From contig JAUIMB010000017.1 of assembly GCA_030432635.1 (NCBI GenBank), positions 1-55,669 on the forward strand: DNA of 55,669 bases. Direction: 5' to 3'. Of this stretch, positions 26,579 through 35,648 are shown piece after piece. The notes under the pieces were generated by a model. It was not told the DNA's origin and did no database searches. It saw nothing but the letters and a program-made list of their open reading frames with translations. Numbering within the stretch: position 1 is the stretch's first letter; each line of letters begins with the position of its first letter. The translations under genes and the position numbers were made by a program. This DNA comes from Bacteroidia bacterium. GTDB taxonomy: Bacteria; Bacteroidota; Bacteroidia; Flavobacteriales; Flavobacteriaceae.

Positions 26579-27684
26579 GTACAGCTTTCATAAATTAGCT
26601 TGGCTGCTTTGGTACTTGCACCTTTTCCGCCAAGTTTTTTCTCTAAGTCATAGTAATCAATAAACAGTTGGATTCGAGTATTTTCATTTAAAATGTGTTC
26701 AAGTTCCTTTTTCAGTCGCTTTTTGTTAAGGTCTCCTTGAATTAATTCGGTCACCACTTCTCGGTCCATAATCAAATTAACAAGTGAAATAAACTTTAGC
26801 GTGATGATTCGTTTGGCGATATGATAACTTATTGCATTGGCCTTGTAGCAAACAACTTGAGGGACTTTAAACAAAGCCGTTTCCAATGTTGCGGTTCCCG
26901 ATGTTACCAAAGCGGCTGTTGAAACACTAAGCAAATCATAGGTTTTGTTCGAAATAAAGGCAACATTGTCTTGTTTGATGAAAGGCTTATAGAAACTATG
27001 GTCTTGGCTAGGTGCACCTGCAATGACGAACTGATATTCAGGAAAATCATCAACCAAACTCAGCATTATACCGAGCATTTTGGTGATTTCCTGCCTTCGA
27101 CTTCCTGGTAATAATGCAATAATGGGTTTGTCAGAAAGCTCATGATTAGCTCTAAATTCGTATTCACTTACTTGTGTTCGATCGCTTATGGCATCAATCA
27201 GTGGATGTCCAACAAAATGAACATCATAACCATATTTGGCATAAAATTCCTTTTCAAATGGAAGAATGACATACATCGCATCAATGTCGCGCTTTATTTT
27301 TTCAACACGACTTGCTCGTGATGCCCAAACCTGAGGGGAAATGTAATAATGCGTCTTGTAATTTTTCGATTTAGCCCATTTGGCAATTCGTAAATTAAAT
27401 CCAGAGTTATCAATAAAAATGATAATATCAGGATTGTATTGTTCAATATCTGTTTTACAGGATTTAATTAATCCCAAAATCTTCCGAAGGTTCATGATAA
27501 CTTCAGCAAAGCCCATAAACTGACGCTCTTTGTAATGGGTCACCAAAGTACCTCCAACCGATTGCATTAAATCACCACCCCAAAATCTGAAATCGGCCTC
27601 AACGTCCTGTTGTAACAAGGCTTTCATCAAATTGGAACCATGTAAGTCTCCAGAGGCTTCGCCAGCAATTATATAATATTTCAC
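26566..27684 (-). CDS. lpxB: Lipid-A-disaccharide synthase
   Basis: A 372-residue glycosyltransferase (GT19) that joins UDP-2,3-diacylglucosamine and lipid X to form the lipid A disaccharide at the inner membrane. Signatures are AGEASGDLHGSNLMKAL (residues 4-20), FIDNSGFNLRIAKWAK, YYISPQVWASRASRVEKI, FVGHPLID and LLPGSRRQEI (UDP-sugar site). Starts with GTG. It is the last gene of surE / small membrane protein / lpxB, 14 bases after the small gene. Confidence 0.96.
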   Translation of the reverse strand: MKYYIIAGEASGDLHGSNLMKALLQQDVEADFRFWGGDLMQSVGGTLVTHYKERQFMGFAEVIMNLRKILGLIKSCKTDIEQYNPDIIIFIDNSGFNLRIAKWAKSKNYKTHYYISPQVWASRASRVEKIKRDIDAMYVILPFEKEFYAKYGYDVHFVGHPLIDAISDRTQVSEYEFRANHELSDKPIIALLPGSRRQEITKMLGIMLSLVDDFPEYQFVIAGAPSQDHSFYKPFIKQDNVAFISNKTYDLLSVSTAALVTSGTATLETALFKVPQVVCYKANAISYHIAKRIITLKFISLVNLIMDREVVTELIQGDLNKKRLKKELEHILNENTRIQLFIDYYDLEKKLGGKGASTKAAKLIYESCTQKK

Positions 27685-27698
27685 AGTGGTATTATGAC

Positions 27699-27983
27699 TT
27701 AAAAAAATCTAATGATAACAGTAATGAGTGCAACAATTATGGTTGCAATCAAAACACCTTTGGCCTTTTCATCTTCATGACGCTGCAGCAATAGGAAAAA
27801 TGCCGCAAGATTTAAAATTGCTCCCATGCTCATTAATTTGGTAAATATACCTTGGTTAATCGCAATATTTAAGGAATTCATAATGGAATGTCCTGTCCCG
27901 AAAAAAAGCAATGCCAACACTAAACCGATAGCACTGGCAGCTAACCCAATAATCAATCCAATGATGAGATGTTTAGGACTCAT
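27699..27983 (-). CDS. Small three-helix membrane protein between surE and lpxB
   Basis: 94 residues, three hydrophobic segments (about 5-28, 48-65 and 77-93) and little soluble sequence. It overlaps the 3' end of surE by 11 bases and is 14 bases from lpxB, so it is coupled to both. The family is unrecognised; position suggests a helper or bystander in lipid A or phosphate metabolism, which is inference only. Confidence 0.8.
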   Translation of the reverse strand: MSPKHLIIGLIIGLAASAIGLVLALLFFGTGHSIMNSLNIAINQGIFTKLMSMGAILNLAAFFLLLQRHEDEKAKGVLIATIIVALITVIIRFF

Positions 27984-28752
27984 TGAGATTCCATGTGTTT
28001 AATTTCTGAATACTATGATGTGCGGTCAAATCAAAATGTATTGGTACAACAGAAACATAGCCATACTCCAAAGCCCATTCATCGGTATCTTCACCATGAT
28101 CTAAATTTACAAATTTTCCTGTGAGCCAATAATAATCTTTACCATAAGGATTTTGACGCTTGTCAAATTCTTCTTCCCAATTGGCTCTGGCTTGACGACA
28201 TACTTTGATGCCTTTAATGTCATTCGATTCCAAATTGGGAAAATTTACATTTAATACGGTTCCGCTATCCAAGCCGTGTTCAAGAACATTTTCAGCAATA
28301 ATCTTGACAAAAGACTTGCAATGTTCAAAATTTGCACTCCAATTGTAGTCGCAAAGTGAAAAACCGATGGCTGGAATATCTTCTATTCCTGCTTCAATGG
28401 CAGCACTCATCGTTCCTGAGTAAATGACATTGATTGATGAATTTGAACCATGATTGATCCCTGAGACACAAAGATCAGGCTTGCGCTTCAAAATTTCCTT
28501 TACACCTAATTTAACACAATCTGCAGGAGTGCCAGAACAGCTGTATTCCTTTTGTGGTCCATCATCAATACAAACCTGTTCTATATGAAGAGTGGAGTTT
28601 ATTGTAATGGCATGACCCATGCCACTTTGCGGACTGTCAGGAGCAACTACTACAACGTCTCCAAGGGTCTTCATGACACTGATCAAGGCACGAATTCCAG
28701 GAGCTGTAATACCATCATCGTTAGTGACAAGAATAAGAGGTTTTTTAGACAT
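27973..28752 (-). CDS. surE: 5'/3'-nucleotidase SurE
   Basis: A 259-residue metal-dependent survival-protein phosphatase acting on nucleoside monophosphates in the cytoplasm. ILVTNDDGITAPGIRAL (residues 7-23) supplies the metal-binding Asp pair. VVAPDSPQSGMGHAIT, CSGTPADCVKLGV and VSGINHGSNSSINVIYSGTMSAAIEAG are the further SurE signatures. Length is typical. First gene of the operon with the small membrane protein and lpxB. Confidence 0.96.
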   Translation of the reverse strand: MSKKPLILVTNDDGITAPGIRALISVMKTLGDVVVVAPDSPQSGMGHAITINSTLHIEQVCIDDGPQKEYSCSGTPADCVKLGVKEILKRKPDLCVSGINHGSNSSINVIYSGTMSAAIEAGIEDIPAIGFSLCDYNWSANFEHCKSFVKIIAENVLEHGLDSGTVLNVNFPNLESNDIKGIKVCRQARANWEEEFDKRQNPYGKDYYWLTGKFVNLDHGEDTDEWALEYGYVSVVPIHFDLTAHHSIQKLNTWNLNES

Positions 28753-28936
28753 AAAATGACTTAGTTTTGGTTAAAGACAAAAGTAATGAAACACCTTGGG
28801 AAATCCTATATATGGAGGTTTAACAAAAAATTAGTAGCGTCCTATTTGTGATGGCATGGTTTTTTCTTTTATTTTAGTAAAATTATTAACCTACTTTTCA
28901 GGATTTAATTCTTGTAAAAAAAGTCTACAAATAACT

Positions 28937-31120
28937 ATGGAAAATATGATGAAAAGGAACTTTAAGCCACTACTCTTAGTGCTGCTTTTGGCATTCGCCT
29001 CATGCAGTTTTACGACTAAAAAATTTCAAGATCCAAATAAAGACAAACTGTTGGTTCAGTTGATTACATATGTATTGGAAGAAGGTCATTTCAATCCTCA
29101 AGAACTCAATGATAGTTTTTCTGAAGGTGTATTTTATGATTATTTAGAGCAGTTAGACCCTTTTAAGCGCTATTTCTATGCTTCTGATATTGAGGAATTT
29201 GAAGCATTTAAACATGATTTGGATGATCAAATTAGTGCTTACGATGTGTCTTTTTTTAGTTTAACTCATGAACGTTTGTTGAAGCGTATTGAAGAGTCCA
29301 AGGAAATGTACAAAACGGTGCTGTCTCAGCCTTTTGACTTTACTAAGAATGAGGAATTCTCTACCGATTATGAGAGCCTAAAGTATGTTGCTTCTAAAAA
29401 GGAAATGAAAGAGCGTTGGAGAAAACAATTGAAGTTCTCAACAATCGCCAATTATGATGATTTGATTACAGATCAGGAAAATGCCAAGAATCAAGATCCT
29501 TCAGAAATTGAGCCTGCCGAAAATAATGAGAAATCCATTATAGATAAAACTAAAAAGGAGTTGGAGTCTGATGCGAGAGCTCTTACAGAACGTTCGTTGG
29601 ATGAACTCTATGACTTTATTGATGATCGTCAGCGAAAAGATTGGTTTGCGGTTTACATCAATGCTATCGTTGAAGAGTTCGATCCGCATACCTTTTATTT
29701 TGCTCCAGAAGACAAAGATCGCTTCGATGTCGCTATGTCTGGTAATTTTGAAGGTATTGGTGCAAGACTCCAGAAAAAAATGGATGCCATCATCGTTAAT
29801 GAAATCATTAGCGGTGGACCAGCATGGAGACAAAATGAATTGGAGGTTGGAGATCAAATTATGAAGGTTCGCCAAGAAGATGAGGAAAAAGCGCTAAACA
29901 TAGTTGGTATGAGACTCGACGATGCCATTAAATTTATCAAGGGACCTAAAGGTACCAATGTGACCTTGACCCTAAAAAAAGTTGATGGTACCATTGAGGA
30001 CATCACAATTACAAGGGATATTGTCGAGCTCGAGGAAACCTATGCAAAATCGTCAACAGTGATCAAGGATGACAAAAAGTTCGGCGTTATCAATCTCCCA
30101 AAGTTTTATGTCGATTTTGAAGATTATAACAAGCGTAATGCTGCATCCGATATCAAATTGGAAATCGAAAGACTAAAGGAAGAAGGTGTTGAAGGATTGG
30201 TACTTGATTTAAGGAATAATGGAGGAGGTTCACTTCAAACAGTTGTTGATATGGCTGGTTTGTTTATAGATGAAGGACCAGTTGTTCAGGTGAAAACCGC
30301 TGGTGAGCCTAAGGAAGTCCTAAAGGATCGTGATCGATCTATAGTGTGGGATGGTCCATTGGTAATTTTAGTGAATGAGCTTTCGGCTTCGGCTTCAGAA
30401 ATATTGGCTGCTGCTATGCAAGATTACAAAAGAGCCATCGTAATTGGTAGTAAGCAAACCTATGGAAAAGGAACCGTTCAAAATGTTTTGGATCTTAATA
30501 GAATTGTGAGACAAAATAGTAATGGTGACATGGGAGCACTAAAGTTTACCACACAGAAATTCTACAGAATCAACGGTGGTTCAACACAGTTGGAAGGCGT
30601 AAAAAGTGATGTTGTTGTGCCAGATCGTTACAGCTATATTGATATTGGCGAAAAAGATCAAGAGAACCCATTGGAGTGGGACAAGATTGATGCAGTAGAC
30701 TACAGTATTTGGGGAAGCTATTATGATTATGATACTACCATTGCGAAAAGCAAGGAACGCATGGCTAACAATGAGCAACTTAAGCTTATAGATGCTAATG
30801 CACAATGGGTAAAGAAAATTAGGGATAGAGAGTTGTATTCCTTGAATTATGAAGCATATAAACAAACGTTGGATAAAAATGAAGAGGAATCCAAACGATT
30901 TGAAAAACTATCAGAATACACGACAGATCTAACGTTCCAATCATTGCCATATGAGTTGAAAATGATGGACAAGGATTCGGTTTTAAAGGAAAAGAGAGAA
31001 CGATGGCATGCTAACCTGAGTAAGGATGTGTATATCGAAGAAGCGCTAAATGTGTTGAATGATCTTAAAATGACATATGAAATCAAAAAATTAGCGACGT
31101 CGACTTCTGTAAAGAATTAA
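28937..31120 (+). CDS. Tail-specific (carboxy-terminal processing) protease, S41A
   Basis: A 727-residue protein of the Prc type. I start it at ATG 28937, just before the lipoprotein-like leader (FKPLLLVLLLAFASC). An N-terminal helical region (about 25-250) precedes a PDZ domain (about 265-345; GNFEGIGARLQKKMDAIIVNEIISGGPAWR) and the S41 protease core. The nucleophile serine is in VNELSASASEILAAA and the catalytic lysine in KQTYGKGTVQN. A C-terminal DUF3340-like helical tail follows, as in Prc. It acts in the periplasm on C-terminal tails of envelope proteins, including cell-wall hydrolases in other species. One base separates it from the downstream ABC permease. Confidence 0.93.
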   Translation: MENMMKRNFKPLLLVLLLAFASCSFTTKKFQDPNKDKLLVQLITYVLEEGHFNPQELNDSFSEGVFYDYLEQLDPFKRYFYASDIEEFEAFKHDLDDQISAYDVSFFSLTHERLLKRIEESKEMYKTVLSQPFDFTKNEEFSTDYESLKYVASKKEMKERWRKQLKFSTIANYDDLITDQENAKNQDPSEIEPAENNEKSIIDKTKKELESDARALTERSLDELYDFIDDRQRKDWFAVYINAIVEEFDPHTFYFAPEDKDRFDVAMSGNFEGIGARLQKKMDAIIVNEIISGGPAWRQNELEVGDQIMKVRQEDEEKALNIVGMRLDDAIKFIKGPKGTNVTLTLKKVDGTIEDITITRDIVELEETYAKSSTVIKDDKKFGVINLPKFYVDFEDYNKRNAASDIKLEIERLKEEGVEGLVLDLRNNGGGSLQTVVDMAGLFIDEGPVVQVKTAGEPKEVLKDRDRSIVWDGPLVILVNELSASASEILAAAMQDYKRAIVIGSKQTYGKGTVQNVLDLNRIVRQNSNGDMGALKFTTQKFYRINGGSTQLEGVKSDVVVPDRYSYIDIGEKDQENPLEWDKIDAVDYSIWGSYYDYDTTIAKSKERMANNEQLKLIDANAQWVKKIRDRELYSLNYEAYKQTLDKNEEESKRFEKLSEYTTDLTFQSLPYELKMMDKDSVLKEKRERWHANLSKDVYIEEALNVLNDLKMTYEIKKLATSTSVKN

Positions 31121-31121
31121 A

Positions 31122-32216
31122 ATGAGCAATTCAAGCGACTCATTAACAACTTTGGCGCTCCGAAAATTCAAAAAGAATTTTTGGGGCGTTTTGAGTTTTT
31201 GGATTATCGTCATCATAGGGCTTCTAGCTGTGTTTGCTTACGTCATTGCACCAGATAATTCCCAATACGCCAATCAAATGCACTTATCCATCCATTCACA
31301 GCGTCCTGGATTTGAAGTGCAAATGCTCAGTGTTCCTTCCGAGAATCAATCAAAACAGAACATAATGTCCCAATGGTTTTTTGGTAAAACCAATGTGAAT
31401 GTTGAGATACCAATTTCACATTATGAGATAATTGAAGATAAACTGATGTATACTGAGTTTGCTGTCGATGGTTTGGTTGGCGAAGAAAAATCGATGGATT
31501 TAGAAGTCTTTCCCAATGGTAATTATGCGTCATTCATTAATAAAAAATCTTTTGTTTTTGGTACGGATAAATACGGAAGGGACTTGCTAAGTCGTGTTCT
31601 TGTTGGTTCAAGAATCTCATTTTCGATCGGATTTATTGCGGTATTTATTTCACTGGTTATAGGAATCTCCATGGGAAGTATAGCAGGTTATTATGGTGGA
31701 AAAGTAGATGCCATTATCATGTGGATCATAAATGTCACATGGTCTATACCTACATTGTTGCTTGTGATAGCAATTACTTTAGCTTTGGGAAAAGGATTTT
31801 GGCAAGTGTTCATTGCCGTGGGATTGACTATGTGGGTTGAAGTAGCTCGAGTTGTTAGAGGTCAAATCATAAGTGCCAAGGAAATGCAATATGTAACAGC
31901 TGCAAGAGCCCTTGGTTTTAGTGATTATCGTATCGTGACCAAGCATATATTGCCTAATATTATGGCTCCAATTATCGTCATATCGGCAGCGAATTTTGCG
32001 GCAGCTATTTTGATAGAAAGTGGCCTAAGTTTTTTAGGTATTGGTGCACAACCACCTATGGCAAGTTGGGGAGCTATGATAAAGGATCATTACAACTATA
32101 TCATACTAGGAAAGCCTTATCTAGCATTGATTCCTGGATTATGTATCATGATTTTGGTCATGGCATTTATGTTGGTGGGTAATGCCTTGCGTGACGCGTT
32201 GGATGTGAAATCTTAA
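31122..32216 (+). CDS. ABC transporter permease, DppC/OppC type
   Basis: A 364-residue inner-membrane permease. One N-terminal helix (about 20-45) is followed by a periplasmic insertion of about 100 residues (50-145) before FVFGTDKYGRDLLSRVLVGSRISFSIG, the start of the conserved DppC core with five more helices. The EAA loop that contacts the ATPase is YVTAARALGFSDYRIVTKHILPNIMAP. No partner permease, ATPase or binding protein is in the window. It is cotranscribed with the tail-specific protease. The cargo, peptides by family resemblance, is not established. Confidence 0.9.
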   Translation: MSNSSDSLTTLALRKFKKNFWGVLSFWIIVIIGLLAVFAYVIAPDNSQYANQMHLSIHSQRPGFEVQMLSVPSENQSKQNIMSQWFFGKTNVNVEIPISHYEIIEDKLMYTEFAVDGLVGEEKSMDLEVFPNGNYASFINKKSFVFGTDKYGRDLLSRVLVGSRISFSIGFIAVFISLVIGISMGSIAGYYGGKVDAIIMWIINVTWSIPTLLLVIAITLALGKGFWQVFIAVGLTMWVEVARVVRGQIISAKEMQYVTAARALGFSDYRIVTKHILPNIMAPIIVISAANFAAAILIESGLSFLGIGAQPPMASWGAMIKDHYNYIILGKPYLALIPGLCIMILVMAFMLVGNALRDALDVKS

Positions 32217-32821
32217 CGCATAGACTCTATTTCAATATTCGTGTCTGAAATAAATTGTAGCACATCATCTCGACCAATAGCTTTTGATGAGGAAGTTATA
32301 AAGTAGTTTGGAAGTTCTTCCCAAGTGTTCAGCAACTCTTTACAATACACATCTACATGACGTTCAATAGCCAAAGGCTTTAACTTATCAGCTTTTGTGA
32401 AAATAATTGAAAAAGGGATTTGATTAATGCCCAAATATGCCATGAATTCGAGATCTATTGGTTGTGGCTTATGTCTGATATCGACTAATACAAATGCAGA
32501 AATCAACTGTTGACGTTGTTCAAAATAATTGGTGATGAACTTTTGGAATTTTTTTTTAGCTGTTTTCGAAACACGAGCGTAACCATAACCAGGTAAATCA
32601 ACCAAAAACCAGTTTTCATTAATTAGAAAATGATTTATTAATTGTGTTTTTCCTGGTTTGCCTGAAGTTTTTGCTAAATTTTTATGATTGGTCAGCATGT
32701 TGATCAATGAGGATTTTCCAACATTGCTTCTTCCGATAAATGCGTATTCCGGAAGTTGATGCTTTGGACATTTGTCCACATCAGAATTACTAACAACAAA
32801 TTCAGCAGTTTTTATAACCAT
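32213..32821 (-). CDS. engB: EngB/YsxC/YihA ribosome-biogenesis GTPase
   Basis: About 202 residues in the EngB family, which assists assembly of the large ribosomal subunit. GTPase motifs are G1 GRSNVGKSSLIN, G2-region GKTQLINHF, G3 DLPGYGYARV and G4 FTKADKL. I chose ATG 32821 (MVIKTAEFVVSNSD); ATG 32827 and TTG 32839 are also in frame. The 3' end overlaps the ABC permease end by 4 bases in convergent orientation. Confidence 0.95.
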   Translation of the reverse strand: MVIKTAEFVVSNSDVDKCPKHQLPEYAFIGRSNVGKSSLINMLTNHKNLAKTSGKPGKTQLINHFLINENWFLVDLPGYGYARVSKTAKKKFQKFITNYFEQRQQLISAFVLVDIRHKPQPIDLEFMAYLGINQIPFSIIFTKADKLKPLAIERHVDVYCKELLNTWEELPNYFITSSSKAIGRDDVLQFISDTNIEIESMR

Positions 32822-32888
32822 ATTCATTTTCCACGACAAGTGGGTGTTGTATTATTGGTGTTAGAAAGTATGTTAAAGGACATTTAAG

Positions 32889-33659
32889 TTAAGGTGCGAT
32901 CTCTCTGCCTTTAAGCCAAGAGTCCATAATCTCATTGAACTCGTCAGGATGTTCCATCATAGCTGCGTGACCACATTTGTCAATCCAAAAAAGATCTGAA
33001 TCTGGCAATAGGTCATTAAATTCTTCGGCAACTTCTGGAGGCGTAACTGTGTCGTTCTTTCCCCAAATAATGCATACAGGGAGTTTCATCTTTGGTAAAT
33101 CTTTTGCCATATTATGACGAATGGCACTTTTCGCAATCGCTAGTGTTTTAATGAGTTTATTCCTGTCGTTTACAGTTTCAAATACTTCATCTACAATTTC
33201 CTTGGTCGCAACCTCAGGGTCGTAAAATACTTCCTGTGCCTTCTTTTTGATCACTTCATAGTCACCTCGTTTCGTGTAACCACCACCCATGGCACTTTCA
33301 TAAAGCCCAGAACTGCCTGTAATGATCAATGCTTTTACTTTTTCAGGATAAAGTTTGGTATGGTACAGTCCAATATGGCCACCAAGAGAATTTCCGAGTA
33401 GAATAACTTCATCAAACCCTTTAAAATCGATGAAATCATGCAAATATTTGGCGAAACTCTTTACGTTGGTTTTAAGAAGGGACATGGTGTAAATTGGTAA
33501 CTCAGGAATAAGTACTTTGTAGCCCTTTGCACTGAAAAAATCGGTCACAGAATCAAAATTACTCAATCCACCCATTAAACCATGAAGCACAATAATAGGA
33601 GTGCCTTCCCCAACCTCGATATATCTATAGTCTTTCTCCTTTTTTAAACGGTGCGCCAT
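32889..33659 (-). CDS. Alpha/beta-fold hydrolase
   Basis: 256 residues with the classic fold markers: oxyanion-hole HGLMGGLSNFD (about 25-35), nucleophile elbow LLGNSLGGHIG (GNSLGG, serine about residue 92), acid Asp in IIWGKNDTVTPPEVAE and catalytic His in DKCGHAAMMEHPDEF. No signal peptide, so it is cytoplasmic. It resembles meta-cleavage-product hydrolases and general esterases; the substrate is unknown. It lies upstream of engB on the same strand and divergent from mraZ across 280 bases that hold the MraZ operator. Confidence 0.9.
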   Translation of the reverse strand: MAHRLKKEKDYRYIEVGEGTPIIVLHGLMGGLSNFDSVTDFFSAKGYKVLIPELPIYTMSLLKTNVKSFAKYLHDFIDFKGFDEVILLGNSLGGHIGLYHTKLYPEKVKALIITGSSGLYESAMGGGYTKRGDYEVIKKKAQEVFYDPEVATKEIVDEVFETVNDRNKLIKTLAIAKSAIRHNMAKDLPKMKLPVCIIWGKNDTVTPPEVAEEFNDLLPDSDLFWIDKCGHAAMMEHPDEFNEIMDSWLKGREIAP

Positions 33660-33880
33660 TTATGATTCAGTCATTTGGTCAAAAACAAATATAGGTAATT
33701 CAATTAAAAGAAATGAATTTATTCCAACACTTCAACACTGTGGTAATGTAGAAGATGTTAACAATGAAAATGGGAATAAAAGCTGAATGTTTATTCTATT
33801 GATAGTAAGGAAATTACAGTGGCTGATATTGAAAAATATCACTCAGGTTTTCACTTGATTTATAAATTTATCAACAAAAG

Positions 33881-33905
33881 TGGGATATCGTGGTAAAAAG
33901 TGGGA
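33881..33905 (+). promoter_or_regulatory. MraZ operator: three direct repeats at 10-bp spacing
   Basis: TGGGA (33881), TGGTA (33891) and TGGGA (33901) recur with exact 10-base periodicity, matching the TGGGN-N5-TGGGN-N5-TGGGN sites known to bind MraZ in other bacteria. They lie just upstream of the -7 box, where bound MraZ would block RNA polymerase, so mraZ and the downstream dcw genes are probably autorepressed. Confidence 0.78.
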
Positions 33906-33915
33906 TAATTTTCAA

Positions 33916-33923
33916 TATATTTG
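33916..33923 (+). promoter_or_regulatory. -7 promoter box of the mraZ/dcw operon
   Basis: TATATTTG fits TAnnTTTG exactly. It is 11 bases after the last MraZ repeat and 17 bases before the mraZ GTG. No clear -33 TTG is present; that position is occupied by the MraZ repeats. Confidence 0.6.
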
Positions 33924-33939
33924 ACTCTTAATCGTTTAT

Positions 33940-34428
33940 GTGGTTAACCCTATCAATTTGAACCCTTTAATCGGAACATACGAGTGTAAAGTAGATGCAA
34001 AAGGACGTCTAATGATGCCTTCAGCGATAAAAAAACAATTGCTGCCTGTGCTTCAAAATGGTTTTGTGCTTAAGCGTGCTGTCTTTCAGCCTTGCCTTGA
34101 ACTGTACCCAATGAGTGAATGGGAAGTGTTAATGCAAAAGGTGAATAAACTCAATCGATTCAAAAAGAAGAACAATGATTTTATTCGTCGGTTTACAGCT
34201 GGGTTGAAGCAAATTGAAATTGATGCAGCTGGACGCCTATTGATTCCTAAGGATCTTGTGGCTTTTTCAGGGATAACCAAAAACGTCGTGGTGGCTTCAG
34301 CTATCAATATCATTGAAATTTGGGATAAGGATAAGTATGAACAGGCAATTGATGATGCGACTGGTGATTTTGCTGATTTAGCAGAAGAGGTCATGGGACA
34401 AGATGATAATGACGATGGCCTATCATAA
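33940..34428 (+). CDS. mraZ: Division/cell-wall cluster repressor MraZ
   Basis: A 162-residue protein with two SpoVT/AbrB-like half-domains, the first around GTYECKVDAKGRLMMPSAIK (residues 12-31) and the second around IEIDAAGRLLIPKDLVAF (about 97-114). This is the two-fold DXXGR pattern of MraZ, which forms a ring that binds spaced repeats upstream of its own gene. The start is GTG 33940, or TTG 33958; there is no in-frame ATG. The operator lies 35 bases upstream. It overlaps rsmH by about 20 bases. Confidence 0.96.
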   Translation: MVNPINLNPLIGTYECKVDAKGRLMMPSAIKKQLLPVLQNGFVLKRAVFQPCLELYPMSEWEVLMQKVNKLNRFKKKNNDFIRRFTAGLKQIEIDAAGRLLIPKDLVAFSGITKNVVVASAINIIEIWDKDKYEQAIDDATGDFADLAEEVMGQDDNDDGLS

Positions 34429-35311
34429 TCCAGTCTTGCTCAAGGAAACTATAGATGGCTTAAATGTTAAAGCAGAAGGTGTCTATGTAGATGTCACTTT
34501 TGGTGGTGGTGGGCATAGTCGTGAAATTCTCAAATGTTTAGGGCCAGAAGGAAAGTTGTTCGCTTTTGATCAAGATAAAGACGCTCTTTTAAATACAATC
34601 GATGATGATCGTTTTACACTCATCAATGAGAATTTTAGATATATCAAACGTTTTTTAAAGTTCTATGGTGTTAGGGAAGTGGATGGTATACTTGCTGATT
34701 TTGGTGTTTCATCACATCAGTTTGATGTGGCAGAACGCGGATTTTCTACTCGATTTGAAGCAAACTTGGATATGCGAATGAATCAAGATGATCGACTTTC
34801 GGCATATCATGTGATTAACGATTATGACGAAGTCCAGATTAAAGAGGTGTTGCTTCGGTATGGTGAGTTGAGGCAAGCGCCAGCGATGGCTAGGGAAATT
34901 GTTGAAGCGCGTCGCGATGGAGACATAAAAACAAGCGAGCAGTTGAAGGCGATCTTGAAGCGGTTTCTCAACCATAAGAAAGAAAATAAAGTGTTAGCTC
35001 AAATCTATCAGGCAATACGTATTGAGGTGAATCAAGAGATCGAAGTGCTGAAAGAATTTTTAATGCAAACACCAGAAATATTGAAAAAAGGCGGACGGTT
35101 GAGCATGATTTCATACCACTCGTTGGAAGATCGATTAGTGAAACGATTTATAAGAAACGGATTGTTTGAAGGTGAACCAGAGCGTGATGTATTTGGAAAC
35201 TTTGAGGTGCCTCTTAAAAAAATCGGAAAGTTAATTGTTCCAACGGCTGCCGAAATAGCTCTTAATAATCGTGCTAGAAGTGCAAAGCTGAGAATAGCCG
35301 AACGGCTATAA
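34409..35311 (+). CDS. rsmH: 16S rRNA (cytosine1402-N4)-methyltransferase RsmH
   Basis: About 300 residues. YHNPVLLKETIDGL and VDVTFGGGGHSREIL (SAM-binding motif I) are at the N-terminus; FGVSSHQFDVAERGFS and MISYHSLEDRLVKRFIR are characteristic of RsmH (MraW), which methylates C1402 of 16S rRNA in the decoding site. Three in-frame ATGs (34403, 34409, 34415) occur in the overlap with mraZ; I chose the middle one. Second gene of the dcw operon. Confidence 0.96.
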   Translation: MTMAYHNPVLLKETIDGLNVKAEGVYVDVTFGGGGHSREILKCLGPEGKLFAFDQDKDALLNTIDDDRFTLINENFRYIKRFLKFYGVREVDGILADFGVSSHQFDVAERGFSTRFEANLDMRMNQDDRLSAYHVINDYDEVQIKEVLLRYGELRQAPAMAREIVEARRDGDIKTSEQLKAILKRFLNHKKENKVLAQIYQAIRIEVNQEIEVLKEFLMQTPEILKKGGRLSMISYHSLEDRLVKRFIRNGLFEGEPERDVFGNFEVPLKKIGKLIVPTAAEIALNNRARSAKLRIAERL

Positions 35312-35326
35312 TTTATTTGAGAAGAA

Positions 35327-35644
35327 GTGAAGAAGAGTATCTATAGCATACTGAGAGGAAAATTTTTAGTGAGTGACGATTCTTTTAAAAATTGGAGGAT
35401 TATCATATTCATTTCGGTATTGGCCATTATTATGATCGCTAGCTCTCATAGTGCAGATCAAAAAGTATATAAGATTGCGAGACTTAAAAATGAGGCCAAA
35501 GAACTGCGATCTGCATTCGTGGATGGTCGTTCAAAATTAATGCGGCTCAAAATGGAGTCGTCTATTATTAATAAAGTAGCAGAAAAAGGAATCAAGATAT
35601 CCGAGATTCCGCCAAAAAAAATAAAAGTAAAATCACACAACTAA
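35327..35644 (+). CDS. ftsL: FtsL-like cell-division protein
   Basis: A 105-residue bitopic protein with a short basic cytoplasmic N-terminus, one transmembrane helix (about 28-45, IIIFISVLAIIMIASSH) and a periplasmic coiled coil (about 50-90, KIARLKNEAKELRSAFVDGRSKLMRLKMES), the layout of FtsL, which joins FtsB/FtsQ and activates FtsWI. Sequence conservation in this family is low, so the call rests on architecture and position between rsmH and ftsI. Start codon GTG at 35327. Confidence 0.85.
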   Translation: MKKSIYSILRGKFLVSDDSFKNWRIIIFISVLAIIMIASSHSADQKVYKIARLKNEAKELRSAFVDGRSKLMRLKMESSIINKVAEKGIKISEIPPKKIKVKSHN

Positions 35645-35648
35645 TAAG

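Noticed and set aside
33660-33880. Possible small gene between the hydrolase and mraZ
   Set aside because: No frame with coding character; the region is best explained as divergent promoter sequence.
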